Source of the DNA: Corticium candelabrum
Taxonomy: Eukaryota > Porifera > Homoscleromorpha > Homosclerophorida > Plakinidae
Direction of reading: 5' to 3'
Assembly: GCF_963422355.1 (NCBI RefSeq)
Contig: NC_085096.1
Location: forward strand, 7,301,459 to 7,365,458
Length of the DNA stretch: 64,000 nt
Shown: piece after piece, positions 42,301 through 52,233 of the stretch
Layout: every line of letters starts with the position of its first letter
Position numbering within the stretch: the first letter of the stretch is position 1
Position numbers and translations under genes: made by a program
Notes under the pieces: model-generated
The model's input: only the letters and a program-made list of their open reading frames with translations
The model's database searches: none
What the model was told of the DNA's origin: nothing

Positions 42301-44785
42301 TAATGGCAACTTAGTACTCTGTTGCCAAATTTCTGGTTGCTAGTTGCAAATGCTGGTCTGTGTTGTCAAATTTGATGACATGTGACAGTTGGGTGCACTT
42401 CCTGTGTACGGATAGAGATCTGGTGCATTAATTACTACCTGCCTGTCAGAGATTTTTTGCCCATTACGAGAGTACATTTATTACATGAGAAGCACTTAGA
42501 TGCTTGTTTTGTTTATTTTCTCAAGGAGGTCACTAGTGTAACTGTGGTTGTTGTAGGTGACAGTTATCTTGATTATTTGATTTCTTGTGCAAGTTGAAGT
42601 GGCCTCTGGTCATGTAGGGTAATTGCATTCTTGTGGTTTGATGCAGTCCTGTAGGAAGCATTTCAAAAGTGGTCAGACCTAAAGCTGGATTTATAATATG
42701 CCAACGCTTGAGTGTCACATTGCATTGCATCATCTTGTGTGGGAGTGGCATGCGTTGTTTTGCGTGGGAGTGGCACATGTTAAGTCATGCACGTTGTGCC
42801 ATTCACCATATGATGCCAGTGCGTTGTAGATGTCACTGCATGAATTCTTGAATTGACCACTTACGCTTCGATTTTCTACTGGCTGACCTCTGGCAGAACC
42901 CCCCCCCTCCCGCTTGCTCAAAATCCATTTCCGTGCGTTTCCCTAACATGTGGGTCTTATTATCCACAAGCAAGGACAACTGTCTACACAATCTATAGAC
43001 CGCTTAACATCGAGTACAGCGCTGAAATCAGTAATTGTCACTCATGGAAGCCACGCGTTCATTTTTGGTTGGCTGTGATTGGTCGAAATCTAGATGATAC
43101 TTCCAACGTGACGTGCTCAGCTTTCGATTCAACGCTCAAATAGTTTGCATATTGTAAATCCAGCTTAATGCACGCTGAGAGGGTGTGATCCAAGGATAAC
43201 TCGTCAAGACCTGAGAACCAGGTCTCAGGCGTGTCACAGCTTCCAGGCAGTCATCGAGCATACTTGTATGTAATAATCTATTGCACAACGGGTTCTGATA
43301 TAATTAGTCTTGTTTACCGTGTAACGTGTTATTTTGGGTTTTTTTAAAATTTTCTTATTTCAGAAGCAAATGTCTTTCGGTGTAACATAATTTCGGTAAG
43401 ACGATGCACAGATTTGGTGTCGCAGAAGTAGAAGAGATTTTGGGCGTCACGTGAGATTTAGTACAGCTTGCCAACTACGTATGATATCATGAACATGATG
43501 CACCTAGGCTCTTGCATTTGTGTGTTGCTCAGGAGAGACTCATTGTTTCTCCAAGCAGGTGGTTCTCATCGCTGTGCACAAAACTTCCGGGAGTTAGTGA
43601 AGTATTCGGGTTACTTCCATTTTATCGGTGCTTTCTGCATGTGCAGTACAGTACTTGGAAAATTTTAGGTGTTATCTTAATGTAGGTAAAGAAAAGTCAC
43701 ACCAAATTTACCGAAAGTTATACAGTACCAACAATTACTGTAATACGTATCAACACAATGATCTCAAGGCAGCGGACATAGCAATTATGTCAAGATGCAA
43801 TAATTAACTTTGTTTCAACTATAAATGTATTAGTTATTTAATTATTTCAACTGGAAGTTTTTGGGTTATCGTCGACTGCCTGAAATACAGTTTTTGAAAG
43901 ACATTCGGACCGCAACCAGACTGACGGTCCGACCAGACTGGTTCCTACATCTCTGAACTAGGCCTCTAGTGAAATTTCACTCTAGAAAAAGTGGTCCGGC
44001 ATGGCCGGACTGGCTCCTACAGCTCTAGAGTGTCATTGAGATTATTACATATATTATAATCACAAGCCATTATATTAATACAACAGCTTAGGCATTGTTG
44101 TCCGCTTGAAATCTGGTTCAGATCTAGACTTGGGCGTTGCATATACTCATTGTAGGAGGTCGATGTTTTACTGGTGAAGTCTGCTGAGATCACTGAAGCT
44201 GCCGCTGCTGGATACAAAGAGAGAAAGAAGGGATAACACTACAAAATAGTTACAAAATTTAGTTACAAAATAGACATGCTGTAGTTTACTCAACCTACTG
44301 CTTAAAGTTTGTAATGTGTTGGTGGGGTGCACTGAAAAATTTCATTAGTACCATCAATGTATCGAAGAAGTCTGGATGAATTAGGCACATCAAGTTCTTT
44401 TGGCTCGTTGAATTTTTGTGAAGAAAGATTGTTAGTCCATTTGAAAACAGTATGACGGTAACATAACTTTGACGTGTTTCTTGTACTGACACAGCACAAA
44501 CATTTATACAGGTCAATTATTTAGTAACTTAATAGGAGTGAACAGGGGGGCTCCTTCAGAATCATAGTTCCTTTTTGTACCATTTTGTGTACTGTGAAAC
44601 TATGTGTCACATTTAGAAATACTGGAATAGACAGACTGACAGAAGAACAGAGGTGCAGGAAGAAGCACAGTGCTAATATTATAAAGCTGATGGTTGTTTT
44701 GTTCTAGGCTGGTGTAGCTTCTGCTCCATCTCGAGCTGTTGCTGCTATGAACACACTAAAACAGTCTACTCCATTCAAGCGGTAG
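33296..44785 (+). CDS. AP3S: AP-3 adaptor complex sigma subunit, complete, six exons
   Basis: The small sigma chain of AP-3, the coat that sorts cargo from endosomes to lysosome-related organelles. Exons: 33296-33364, 33444-33535, 38235-38346, 39526-39597, 39650-39781, 44708-44785. All phases agree and give 184 residues; human AP3S1 has 193. It starts MIKAILVFNNHGKPRLSKF, continues with RETFHLVSKRDDNVCNFLEG and LIYRHYATLYFVFCVDSSES, then DKCFENVCELDLIF and MGGMVLETNMSEVL, and ends STPFKR. The clathrin-adaptor small-chain (longin-like) fold covers about residues 1-150. The tail after residue about 158 is shorter than in vertebrates and diverges. A single gene is expected in invertebrates. Introns 2, 3 and 5 are packed with TEs but the coding exons are intact. 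Confidence 0.96.
33444..33535 (+). CDS. AP3S: AP3S exon 2
   Basis: 92 bp after acceptor GATTTCAG. Encodes SEDEQQQIVRETFHLVSKRD then DNVCNFLEGG, donor GTAAGT in phase 2. A 79-bp intron precedes it. Confidence 0.95.
33914..34406. mobile_element. Harbinger-like MITE, TTA-flanked
   Basis: 493 bp, ends AGCTAGGTTTACAATATGA and AGTCTGGTTTACAATATGA (inward), TTA on both sides. A 3-bp TWA duplication is typical of PIF/Harbinger. Related to the element at 42683. Lies in AP3S intron 2. Confidence 0.75.
34721..35100. mobile_element. Small TIR element
   Basis: 380 bp. Left end AATCACTCTCCTAA ... AAAGTCTGTCCACACT, right end (inward) CAATCACTCTCCTAAAGTCC then GTCCACTCTGACTTCTCC. Superfamily unclear, no coding capacity. 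Confidence 0.65.
35101..36200. other. AP3S intron 2 stretch without a recognised gene
   Basis: A possible element end TTAA-AGAGACATTTTGGAGA sits at 35246-35265, with an inverted partner not found. CGTCTGGATCTGTTTC is repeated in tandem at about 35490-35521. Confidence 0.4.
36201..37329. mobile_element. Kolobok-like foldback element with about 240-bp inverted arms
   Basis: 1,129 bp. Ends AGGGGAATTCCAACAG (left) and AGGGGAACTCCAACGG (inward from right), flanked by TTAG and TTAA. Arms 36201-36430 and about 37070-37329 match over most of their length (shared phrase GCTAAGCTCCGYCTACACCA). No transposase; a non-autonomous relative of the 53625 element. Confidence 0.82.
37473..38115 (+). mobile_element. 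hAT-like non-autonomous element with transposase N-terminal remnant
   Basis: 643 bp, ends CAGGGTTCTTTCTAAAAC and CAGGGTTCTCCCCAGGATTT (inward); GGGTTA lies at both flanks. Inside, at 37771, a short plus-strand frame starts MKRKVAGSITLFFP and is followed in another frame by a Lys/Ser-rich stretch, like the N-termini of TTF/ZMYM-type hAT transposases. Lies in AP3S intron 2. Confidence 0.65.
38235..38346 (+). CDS. AP3S: AP3S exon 3
   Basis: 112 bp between acceptor TTTCTAG and donor GTAAAT. Encodes LIGGSDFRLIYRHYATLYFV then FCVDSSESELGILDLIQ, almost unchanged from vertebrates. Confidence 0.97.
38381..39321 (-). pseudogene. 5'-truncated non-LTR retrotransposon (copy B), reverse transcriptase
   Basis: Minus strand: RQGSVLSPCLFNVYMDDLL (39306-39240), a frameshift near 39215, then GCLAYADDFLLISPTAAGLQ (YADD catalytic box), KINGKKSCVIGF and the thumb/connection region to the stop near 38488, plus about 105 bp of 3' UTR. 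Near identical to copy A at 19792. It sits in AP3S intron 3, antisense to the gene. Confidence 0.92.
39526..39597 (+). CDS. AP3S: AP3S exon 4
   Basis: 72 bp, phase 0 on both sides. Encodes VFVETLDKCFENVCELDLIF then HIDK. Confidence 0.97.
39650..39781 (+). CDS. AP3S: AP3S exon 5
   Basis: 132 bp. Encodes VHYILQEIVMGGMVLETNMS then EVLTHIEAQSKLEKSE and TTASSIMK. The intron before it is only 52 bp. Donor GTGGGG is weak but joins in phase to exon 6. Confidence 0.93.
40136..41032 (+). mobile_element. THAP-domain transposon remnant with TAGACC ends
   Basis: 897 bp with inverted ends TAGACCAGTTGCA and TAGACCGGTTGCA (inward). It contains the THAP-domain frame at 40200-40592. THAP domains are the DNA-binding part of P-element and Kolobok transposases. 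The catalytic part is missing. Lies in AP3S intron 5. Confidence 0.65.
40200..40592 (+). pseudogene. THAP zinc-finger domain fragment
   Basis: Plus strand: NFCAVVGCGNRANHDRDISF, then FQKLTEWREG, YTRVCSDHFVSVKPS. This fits the THAP signature C-x4-C ... W ... C-x2-H, with the two early Cys in CAVVGC and the later pair in CSDH. No in-frame ATG precedes the first Cys (a TAA lies just upstream), so the start is lost or spliced. It ends at a stop at 40590. Confidence 0.8.
41470..41760 (+). mobile_element. Partial copy of the 15816 element arm
   Basis: Matches about 15905-16200 with many differences (shared CTATAGCCTGAATTGG, TGAGGTTGCTACACTGCAGT, GAGCCAGATYGG). No second end found. Confidence 0.7.
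42683..43165. mobile_element. Harbinger-like MITE, TAA-flanked
   Basis: 483 bp, ends AGCTGGATTTATAATATGC and AGCTGGATTTACAATATGC (inward), TAA on both sides. Same end family as the element at 33914. Lies in AP3S intron 5. Confidence 0.78.
43166..44707. other. AP3S intron 5, distal part
   Basis: No gene seen. A diverged direct repeat at about 43930-43965 and 43992-44028 shares a YCCKRCCRGACTGGYTCCTA phrase; between them is the palindrome AGTGAAATTTCACT. Confidence 0.45.
44708..44785 (+). CDS. AP3S: AP3S exon 6 (last) and stop
   Basis: 78 bp after acceptor TTGTTCTAG. Encodes AGVASAPSRAVAAMNTLKQS then TPFKR and stop TAG. It matches the vertebrate AGAPARAVSAVKN segment and then ends early. An ATTAAA polyadenylation-like hexamer lies at 44880-44885. 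Confidence 0.88.
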   Translation, partial: AGVASAPSRAVAAMNTLKQSTPFKR

Positions 44786-44885
44786 ATTGGCAGAACTTGA
44801 ACACTGCTGCTCTTATTCTTGTACACTAGAGACTTCTAGATTATGAAGTACATGTACTTTGGCATTATTTCGATTGTTAATTAAA

Positions 44886-47840
44886 GATTGAATTTGTCTA
44901 GTTCCACTATATTACTTTACAAGTTCGCTTTCATTGACAAAGTTTAATGTTTGTTTGTTGAAATTTGAATTTAATTAGTCACTAAAATGTAGTTGACTTT
45001 GCTAACTTAAGTAAAGGGAGAAAAGGGAAGTGAGAGACAGCTGTTTCATTATGCTAACAACAATGTAACACAATATTGGGAAACTGGTTCTACTTTTGAA
45101 GCCATTTGTTGATTATGGCGCATAATGGTAGACTGTACACTGTATAACCAAAAGTGTAGAGTAATAACTCATGTTACTTTAACTTAATTAATTAAAGAAA
45201 CACTTCGGAGAACTGCGCAGCTTTAGTGCGCAGCCGAAATAGCGAGGTCCGGTGATCGAGGGAGTTCGCGGAAAGTGTTCCTGTGTACGTGAACTGTTAG
45301 AACACGATCGACGACAGCGTCCATTGCCTTTAGCGCCAAAGAATCTCACAAAACGCCAAATTTCCCGAACGGATTACACTGCACGAAAAGAAGGTCAGTC
45401 TGTACAGTCTGAAAGTAGTACAACGGTTTCCGCCGTTCTTGGAGAGACGGAAACAACAGAGACCATTTCCTGGAATGTGATTACCTACGTGATCTGATCG
45501 CATGCTTCATTTGGAATTTGGAAGACGAACTTGAAGTCAGTGTTTATGTTTCTAAACGTTCTTAACGTACATCTGTCGGGTTTGCTCTGAGATAGTGCCC
45601 GGATACCCAACTTGGTTACTAAAGATTGCCATTAGCGAGCAAAGGCGGAGCCAGCAGCTAGCGCAAAAAGCTACCAATTTATGCTTGGTATTAAATTGCC
45701 TTTGTATGTAGTACAAAACATCGTTTTAGACTTGCTGAACCAAATTTTTTTAATCAAGACTAAGTTGTATGAACTGTCAATCAAATGGTGAATGATGCTA
45801 TTCAAACCACCTCAAGTGGAAAGGTTTGACCTGCTGACTAATGTTTTCTACACATCTGATGTCTTGATGTTTCAATTTTTGTTTCAATTTTTGTTTCATT
45901 CTTTAAACGCCCTTCAGATTTGTTCTTAGTATATTTATGATTGCTTTTAATTAGGAAGCAATGGTGGGGCAAGTTGCATTTTAACCCACAAGGAACACAA
46001 ATTTATAGCTTGAAAAATAGCTTGCAAAACCAATATCAACGGTGTTGTGTATAATTACGTTTGTGCAGTTGATGGATAACTAAGTTTTTGCCGCACTAAC
46101 AGTTGCTACTGCCAGGGCACATGGGAACAGATAAATAAATGAACACATCGATTTTACATATTGTCATAAATGTTCTACATGTGCACTGTGAACATTTACA
46201 TGGAATGTAACAACATTTGCTAGCAACACTAATGAGTGTACATGGCATTGAGCGTTATCATTAAACTAATGTTCAACTTTGTTTCTAGAATTTGAAGTAG
46301 GTCTCTTGAGTATATATTTTGTATACATTTTTGAAGCAGTTTTAAAAGGGGCAGGAGATGGTGATCATATAGCTTCAATTTTACAACATCAAATCTCAAT
46401 AGTATTGTACATGTCTCACAAAAGAAGAAACACTAGCTGCATATGTTGACAGCGTTAGGGCATATAAGTCTCTGATTTGCTGTGGATCGTGCAATTGAAT
46501 CAATACTCACGAAACTGTTATTTCCCAAAATAACTCAGGGCTATCTGAAGCAGAGGAATATGTCTGCAACCATGCAAAGTCGCACACATACTGTTCATGA
46601 TCGAGACATCTCTATATCATACAACAGCTAGCGAACAATTGTGTGCCGTTACTTGTAATATCTCATTCCAATTTATGTAGGAACCAAAGAGGCTATGAAG
46701 AGAGCCCTTGAACCCTTAAATTAACCAAACAGTGGGAAATGACAGTGAATGATTCTCTTGAGGGAGACACTCATTCAAGGTGATACTGTTATTACGTTAA
46801 TTCATTAAAACATGCATAATTTTGATTGTCAGTTACTTTAATTGTAGGCATGCTAGTAATGTGACTGCATACATATTCGTGTCCTACATTCAAGGAACCT
46901 GTTGAAGAAGGTCTCTAATATGCATGAAAGATTATTGGTGCTTACTATATGTACTGATTTTTTTAAAGTTATTTTCTAGAAGTCCTTGAGATAAGAATCA
47001 AATAACCCTGATCTAATATGTCTAGACACAGAGGAGAAGGGCATGTTTGAGAAATCTGAAGATCAATGTAATTAATTAAGCCAGTTAATTGGCTGTCAAG
47101 ATGTGGTTGCATGGATGAAAACTGCTGATTAATTGTGACATGTAATGTGTTATTTGTTATCTAGCCATATCTATACTTCAACCCCTATGAGAAAGTAGCA
47201 GCAAGTTCAAACTGCAAAATATCCTTTGTTGAATTGGTACAGACAACTGACATCAGGTATAGCTAGCATGTCTAGGTGAGTGTTATAATTTTAATTGACT
47301 TTAATCACTACAAGTAGCTCCAGGCAGTTATACGGCCCTATTGTCCCTATTTATTGACGGTCAACATCGGAAGTGGGATATGTAGCAACACCAGCCTATC
47401 AACATCATGTAAGTACTAATTTTTTAAATTAAGTACCTACACCAATTGGTACAGATCTTCTGAGTATATTGCTCTTTTGTACATAATATATTTAGCATCT
47501 TCAATGGCGAATGGGATGTCAAGCATTCTTTATCTCCAAGTTAGTAAAGCCATCTCTAAATATTTCTTTATGTTAGATCACCTTTTGTTCTTCTTGTAAA
47601 TATTTTAGTAAGGCCTTCATGCAAGCAGTCCTGTAGTAACAAGAATTCAAGGTGAAGATGCATTTTCTGCATCTGTGCAACTGCAACAGGATCAATGTAC
47701 AGTTTGCCCCATTGATAGATTAGTACCAGAGTAGAGTAGGATAGATGATTTTCTAGATTTGCCTGGTATTCAAGAACAATGTCTAAAAACTATGCAAGAG
47801 TGAGACCATGCAATGACAAATTTGCACTATCAATATTTAG
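44886..47840. other. Intergenic stretch with orphan open frames
   Basis: A possible TTAA element end AGAAACACTTCGGAGA lies at 45196. Next to it is a plus-strand open frame at 45252-45497 (ELLEHDRRQRPLPLAPKN) that I do not recognise. At 47160-47760 are exon-like pieces with splice-like borders: YLYFNPYEKVAASSNCKISF, then RQLYGPIVPIY with a stop, and VVTRIQGEDAFSASVQL. They may be a decayed gene or unknown element. The rest is AT-rich and unassigned. Confidence 0.35.
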
Positions 47841-47849
47841 TACGACCTC

Positions 47850-48180
47850 TACTGTTTGCAAAAAACAGACATAAATATAGTTTTGGATCTACATTGCCTA
47901 AGACTCTCACACACGTTTAGTATCTCGTCTTCCAGTTCCGTCTTGTTCTTTGGTGGCTTCTTCTCTACTTCACGTTTCATTCAACTCCATAAATTTTCTA
48001 TTGGAATCAGGTCCGGTGAGTTGGCAGGCCAGCTAGTCACTAGCGTACGTTTCTGCTAGTGAGAAACTCGATCTTTCGTTCTTCTAGACTTGCCAGCTGG
48101 TGCCTTCTCCTGGTGCAGCCTCCAACCACCATTCCAATCCTAAACATATACCTGATGACGATGATCTAACTCAGCTGCGT
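47850..48180 (-). pseudogene. Tc1/mariner transposase C-terminal fragment
   Basis: Minus strand: TSWPANSPDLIPIENLWS, a stop, then MKREVEKKPPKNKTELEDEI, matching the conserved third-acidic region (WP-SPDLNPIENLW) of Tc1-like transposases. Upstream, APAGKSRRTKDRVSH fits the segment after the second Asp. Stops and frame changes show it is dead. Confidence 0.85.
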
Positions 48181-48199
48181 ACTGACTCAGGATAGATGC

Positions 48200-49480
48200 T
48201 TTTGTATGTATGGCATGTGTTTCTCACTATTTGGTTCGTTTATATATTCTAAATTTATGCAATTTTTGGCAACTGTACGAAACTGGAAGAGTCTCAATAA
48301 TTATGTACTACTAATATACTCTGAAAGAAGAAATTTGTGTGGGAGCAAAATGAGTGCGATTTTGTGCGATCACAAGCCCATCACACAAAATAAATTCCAC
48401 ATATATTTGTCCATTGCGCACAAAGTAGATGGGTCGGCCTTATTGTCACACAAATTAATTCTACACAAGTAGTGATGTTTCTAGAAAAAGCACAATTTTT
48501 CTCCCGCACAAATTTCTTCTTTCAGGGTAAACCATTTATGCAGCAGACATTTACAGACATGCTACTAGAACGACTCGGTCACGTGGGCAATAAACACAAG
48601 TTCCTGAATCGAATAAGGTCTTATCCAGGAGTGGAATCCACACTGCCCGAGGCTAGTTGATTCTACAGTATTTGTAGCTGTGCTAGCTTGTATTTAGAAA
48701 TATGTAAACTAGCTATAAGGTTTGGCATAGATATAGCAGAAAGTTATACACTATATATGGCTACAAGATATGTCAAGATTTCTCCAATTTCTTACATCCT
48801 TGTGAACTTGAAATTTCTTGCATGCATATACTTTCTTGGACCGGATGCGTACCAGCTAAGGTCGTGCATGACTATCAATATCTTTCATGATCTTGTGGCA
48901 AGAAACCAGCAAGCAATTTGCCCAAGATCTTGGCCAAGAACTTCAACCTGGGTGCAATGACTAGGTATATGAAGCGTTTGAAATGAGATATGTTTGCAAT
49001 TGTGCATGTGGTGTACAAGCAATTTGTAGTCATATGATTAATTTATAATAATATCTTAGTCTGTAGAATTTTAAAAAATAAGAAGAGTTATGCATACTTG
49101 GATTGGCTGCTGCATTCCAAATCGCGGCGATACGGTCTGGTCACGCGAGACTTACAGAGCCGTAGAGCAGTATATTGATACTGTACCACACAGTATTTAC
49201 TTGCCAGCGTACGTAGATGAAAATGAAAAATGAAGATGTCTCCGACTTCTGATGATGAGCCTACGTTCCATGCTCAACCACTGGCGTAGACTACTACAGT
49301 ACAGCAGCCTCAACTGCTCCCTAAATTTGTTACTACACAAATTAAAGTGAATACTCGTTGCAAATTTTCTTCGTCCCTAGACTAGGAAGAGTAAAGAAAC
49401 ATTAGGCGTCGCATGGCTATGACGTCGCCAAGACCCGTATCGGGTAGCGTGGTCTACGCATGCGTATTACTAGGGTTGTA
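48200..49480. other. Region upstream of the PWWP gene, nothing recognised
   Basis: Several short open frames (for example 48472-48660) without recognisable similarity. GCGRYG-type CpG-rich bits near 49120-49150 and 49430-49450 may belong to the promoter; no clear core element. Confidence 0.4.
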
Positions 49481-49524
49481 GAAGTGGGTAGCAGTGCTTG
49501 TGCTATCTGTTACTGCTGAATAGC

Positions 49525-49590
49525 ATGGATTTTCAGACGGGAGATTTGGTGTGGGCAAAGATGAAAGGTTACCCTCACTGGCCAGCAAGG
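49525..49590 (+). CDS. PWWP gene exon 1
   Basis: [20 protein letters not shown] then AR, donor GTATGT in phase 0. Confidence 0.92.
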
Positions 49591-50093
49591 GTATGTTAAT
49601 TAAGTAGGATTTTTGTTTGTTCGAGTTCTAACTAGGCACTTATTGCTTTGAGCAGGTGGACAGAAAACCTGACGAAGAAAGCAAGAAAAACAAGAAGTTC
49701 AAAGTGTTTTTCTTTGGCACTCATGAAATGTAATGAAATAATTTATTAGGCAAGTAATTTTTGTTCATTGAAGTTTCTGTAGGCAGTTCTTGGTAATTGA
49801 TTAGTATTGTGTTATTACAGAATTTAGTGATGTCATGCAGTAATTGGTACGTGTATGCTTTAGTGGATTTAAGAATTGGTAGAGGTCGTGTCTTCGTCTT
49901 GTGTCATGATCATTTTAGAATCTGGGGAGTAGCTGTTGGCTCTGTAGCTATAGTACCAAGTTTAGATAGTTTCGTGTATGAGTTGACAATTTGATGACAA
50001 AAAGCAACGCTTGACAACGCTGCACTCAATTGAGGGTGGATTGATGGTGTTTATGTAGTTAAAATAATTCAACATTTGTTCAATATTATTATG

Positions 50094-50152
<59 letters not shown>

Positions 50153-52199
50153 GAAAGTAGGCCCATGGGTGCAGCCATTTTGAATTTTGTTTTGTAATTG
50201 CTTGCAAACTGCTATTCCTTCCCACTCCTCCTTTAGCACATAACCTTCTCTACTTTCGTAAAGCAACTGGTGCTCTTTGCGGTGGCCATTACCCTGTACT
50301 TTGCTTTGTGTTGGTGGGTTTTTTTAAATTGTGACGTCACAAAAAGTTTGTTCCCTATGCGCTCGCAAACTGCTGCACTTCCTCACTTCTCCTTTAGCAT
50401 GCGGCCTTTTCTCGGTTTGGAATAGCAACTGGTGACATTTTCGGTAGTCTGTGTCCTATACCTAGGCGTTGCTGGCATTCATCTGTACTTCTTGATGTCA
50501 TCCTATGCCTACTCATTGTTGTGTCACCTAGTGTGACGTCGCACATTTATTGTGGCGTCACAAATGCTCTGTTGTTTTGGCTAAAGTGCAACAAAAAGTT
50601 GTCATTACAGCAAACCCGCCTGTACACTGTCAAAATGCCTCCCAAAAAGCGCTCTCTGTCTACTACTAAGATAGCAACTGGCTTATGGAACGAGCTATTT
50701 TAGCTTCTCTCAACGAATCTGCTAATGACATCAACTCAAAGCTTTTACAACAATTTCCAGGAGAAGCCAAAGCTTATCTATCAGTTGACAGTGTGAACGA
50801 CGTCGACAAAGCAACTCTTTATTCAGTCGAATTTCTTTATTTCCTTCAACCTGCCGGACTACCGCCACATAGACTTGATTTAACAGTCGGAATGCTTCTA
50901 ATGGTAGTTCGCAACTTGACTTTGGGCAAATTAAACAGAACAAGACTTATTCTCAAAAGGATGATGGAAAAATGCCTTGAAACGGTCGTTGCCACCGGAC
51001 CACAAAAAGGACAGCAACTTTTTCTACCAATGCTATCAATCACACCGTCAGACACCAGTTTACCATTTCAGCTTACTAGGCTGCAATTTCCTGTCAAACT
51101 CTGCATGGGAATGACTATTAACAAGTCACAAGGACAAACTTTGAAAGTTGCTGGACTACATCTGCAAGAACCATGCTTCAGTCACGGGCAGTGCTACGTT
51201 GGATGCAGCCGAGTCTCAAGTAATATATATCTTTTTATATGCGGTGAAACTTGATCAACGAAAAACGTAGTATACAAACAGGTACTTCAATATAAAGTCT
51301 AAAAGAATCCATCTGCATTATCTCGAGTATATAATCTTTAATATACACGTCAATAGGTTCATATACAATGTGGAAACAGCATTTACTCGCTGGTGAAAAA
51401 GTTCTGATTCATATCATTGCTCCTCAACCTAGCAGATGTTTCATGGTATATTTGGTCTGAAGATATGCTCTCCACTTGCAAGCAATAAACATATAACTTG
51501 ATTACCGCAATAACTTTACAATTTTGGGAATTTTACCACCTGCAAACGCTAATTTTTCTTTAGCTGCTATGCTTATAAAGTGTAATGCGCTTCCTGGGCG
51601 CCATCTTGAAACGATAACAACTATATATGCGTATTGACTCTGACATCTCACTAACAAAGTCTTTTAGCCTGTGGTTTGTATACGGACATTCACGTTCGCT
51701 GCACCTGTTCCATGCAACGACAGCAACATTTTGAAGTGACGACGTTCCACGGGCATGTTGAAATAGCTGCGACTTTAGATGTGACTTGTCAGGTTTATCA
51801 GGTTTATCTATAAAGTATTTATTTTCTAAAGTATCTGTCTGTCTGTCTGTCTATATGTATGTCCACATGTATGTATGTATGTATGTATGTAAGTATGTTT
51901 AATTAAACGGGATTATCAGAAAGTTTATCAAAATTGTCATGGCCAGCATGATCCACGGACCATGCGGACCTCTCAACAAAAATTCGCCTTGGATGGTTGA
52001 CAACTACTGCTCCAAGCATTTTCCAAAGAATTTCTGCCATGAAACTCAATGCTCCAATGACAGATATCCACTTTATCGTCGTCCATGGGTGTCTCCGCTT
52101 AGATAACCGAATTTTATTATGCCCCAAGAGTCTATAGACGCTGGAATTGTGTTAATTAACTTAATTAATTGGCCCGGGCAAAGAACGGGCTACATGGCT

Positions 52200-52233
<34 letters not shown>

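Larger units (their letters stand above)
50095..52200 (+). mobile_element. Deleted autonomous Helitron (tentative limits)
   Basis: Holds a Helitron helicase C-terminal part (50685-51254). Downstream on the same strand, 52171-52190 has GCCCGGGCAAAGAACGGGC, which forms a strong hairpin, followed by TACATGGCTTG, close to a Helitron 3' end. The 5' end is probably within or beside the (TA)n at 50099-50149, followed by TATATAAAGGAAAGTAGG. Limits are inferred. Lies in PWWP-gene intron 2. Confidence 0.5.

Noticed and set aside
43205..43235. Short palindrome GACCTGAGAACCAGGTCTCAGG as a regulatory hairpin
   Set aside because: Isolated short palindrome in an intron; nothing ties it to a function.
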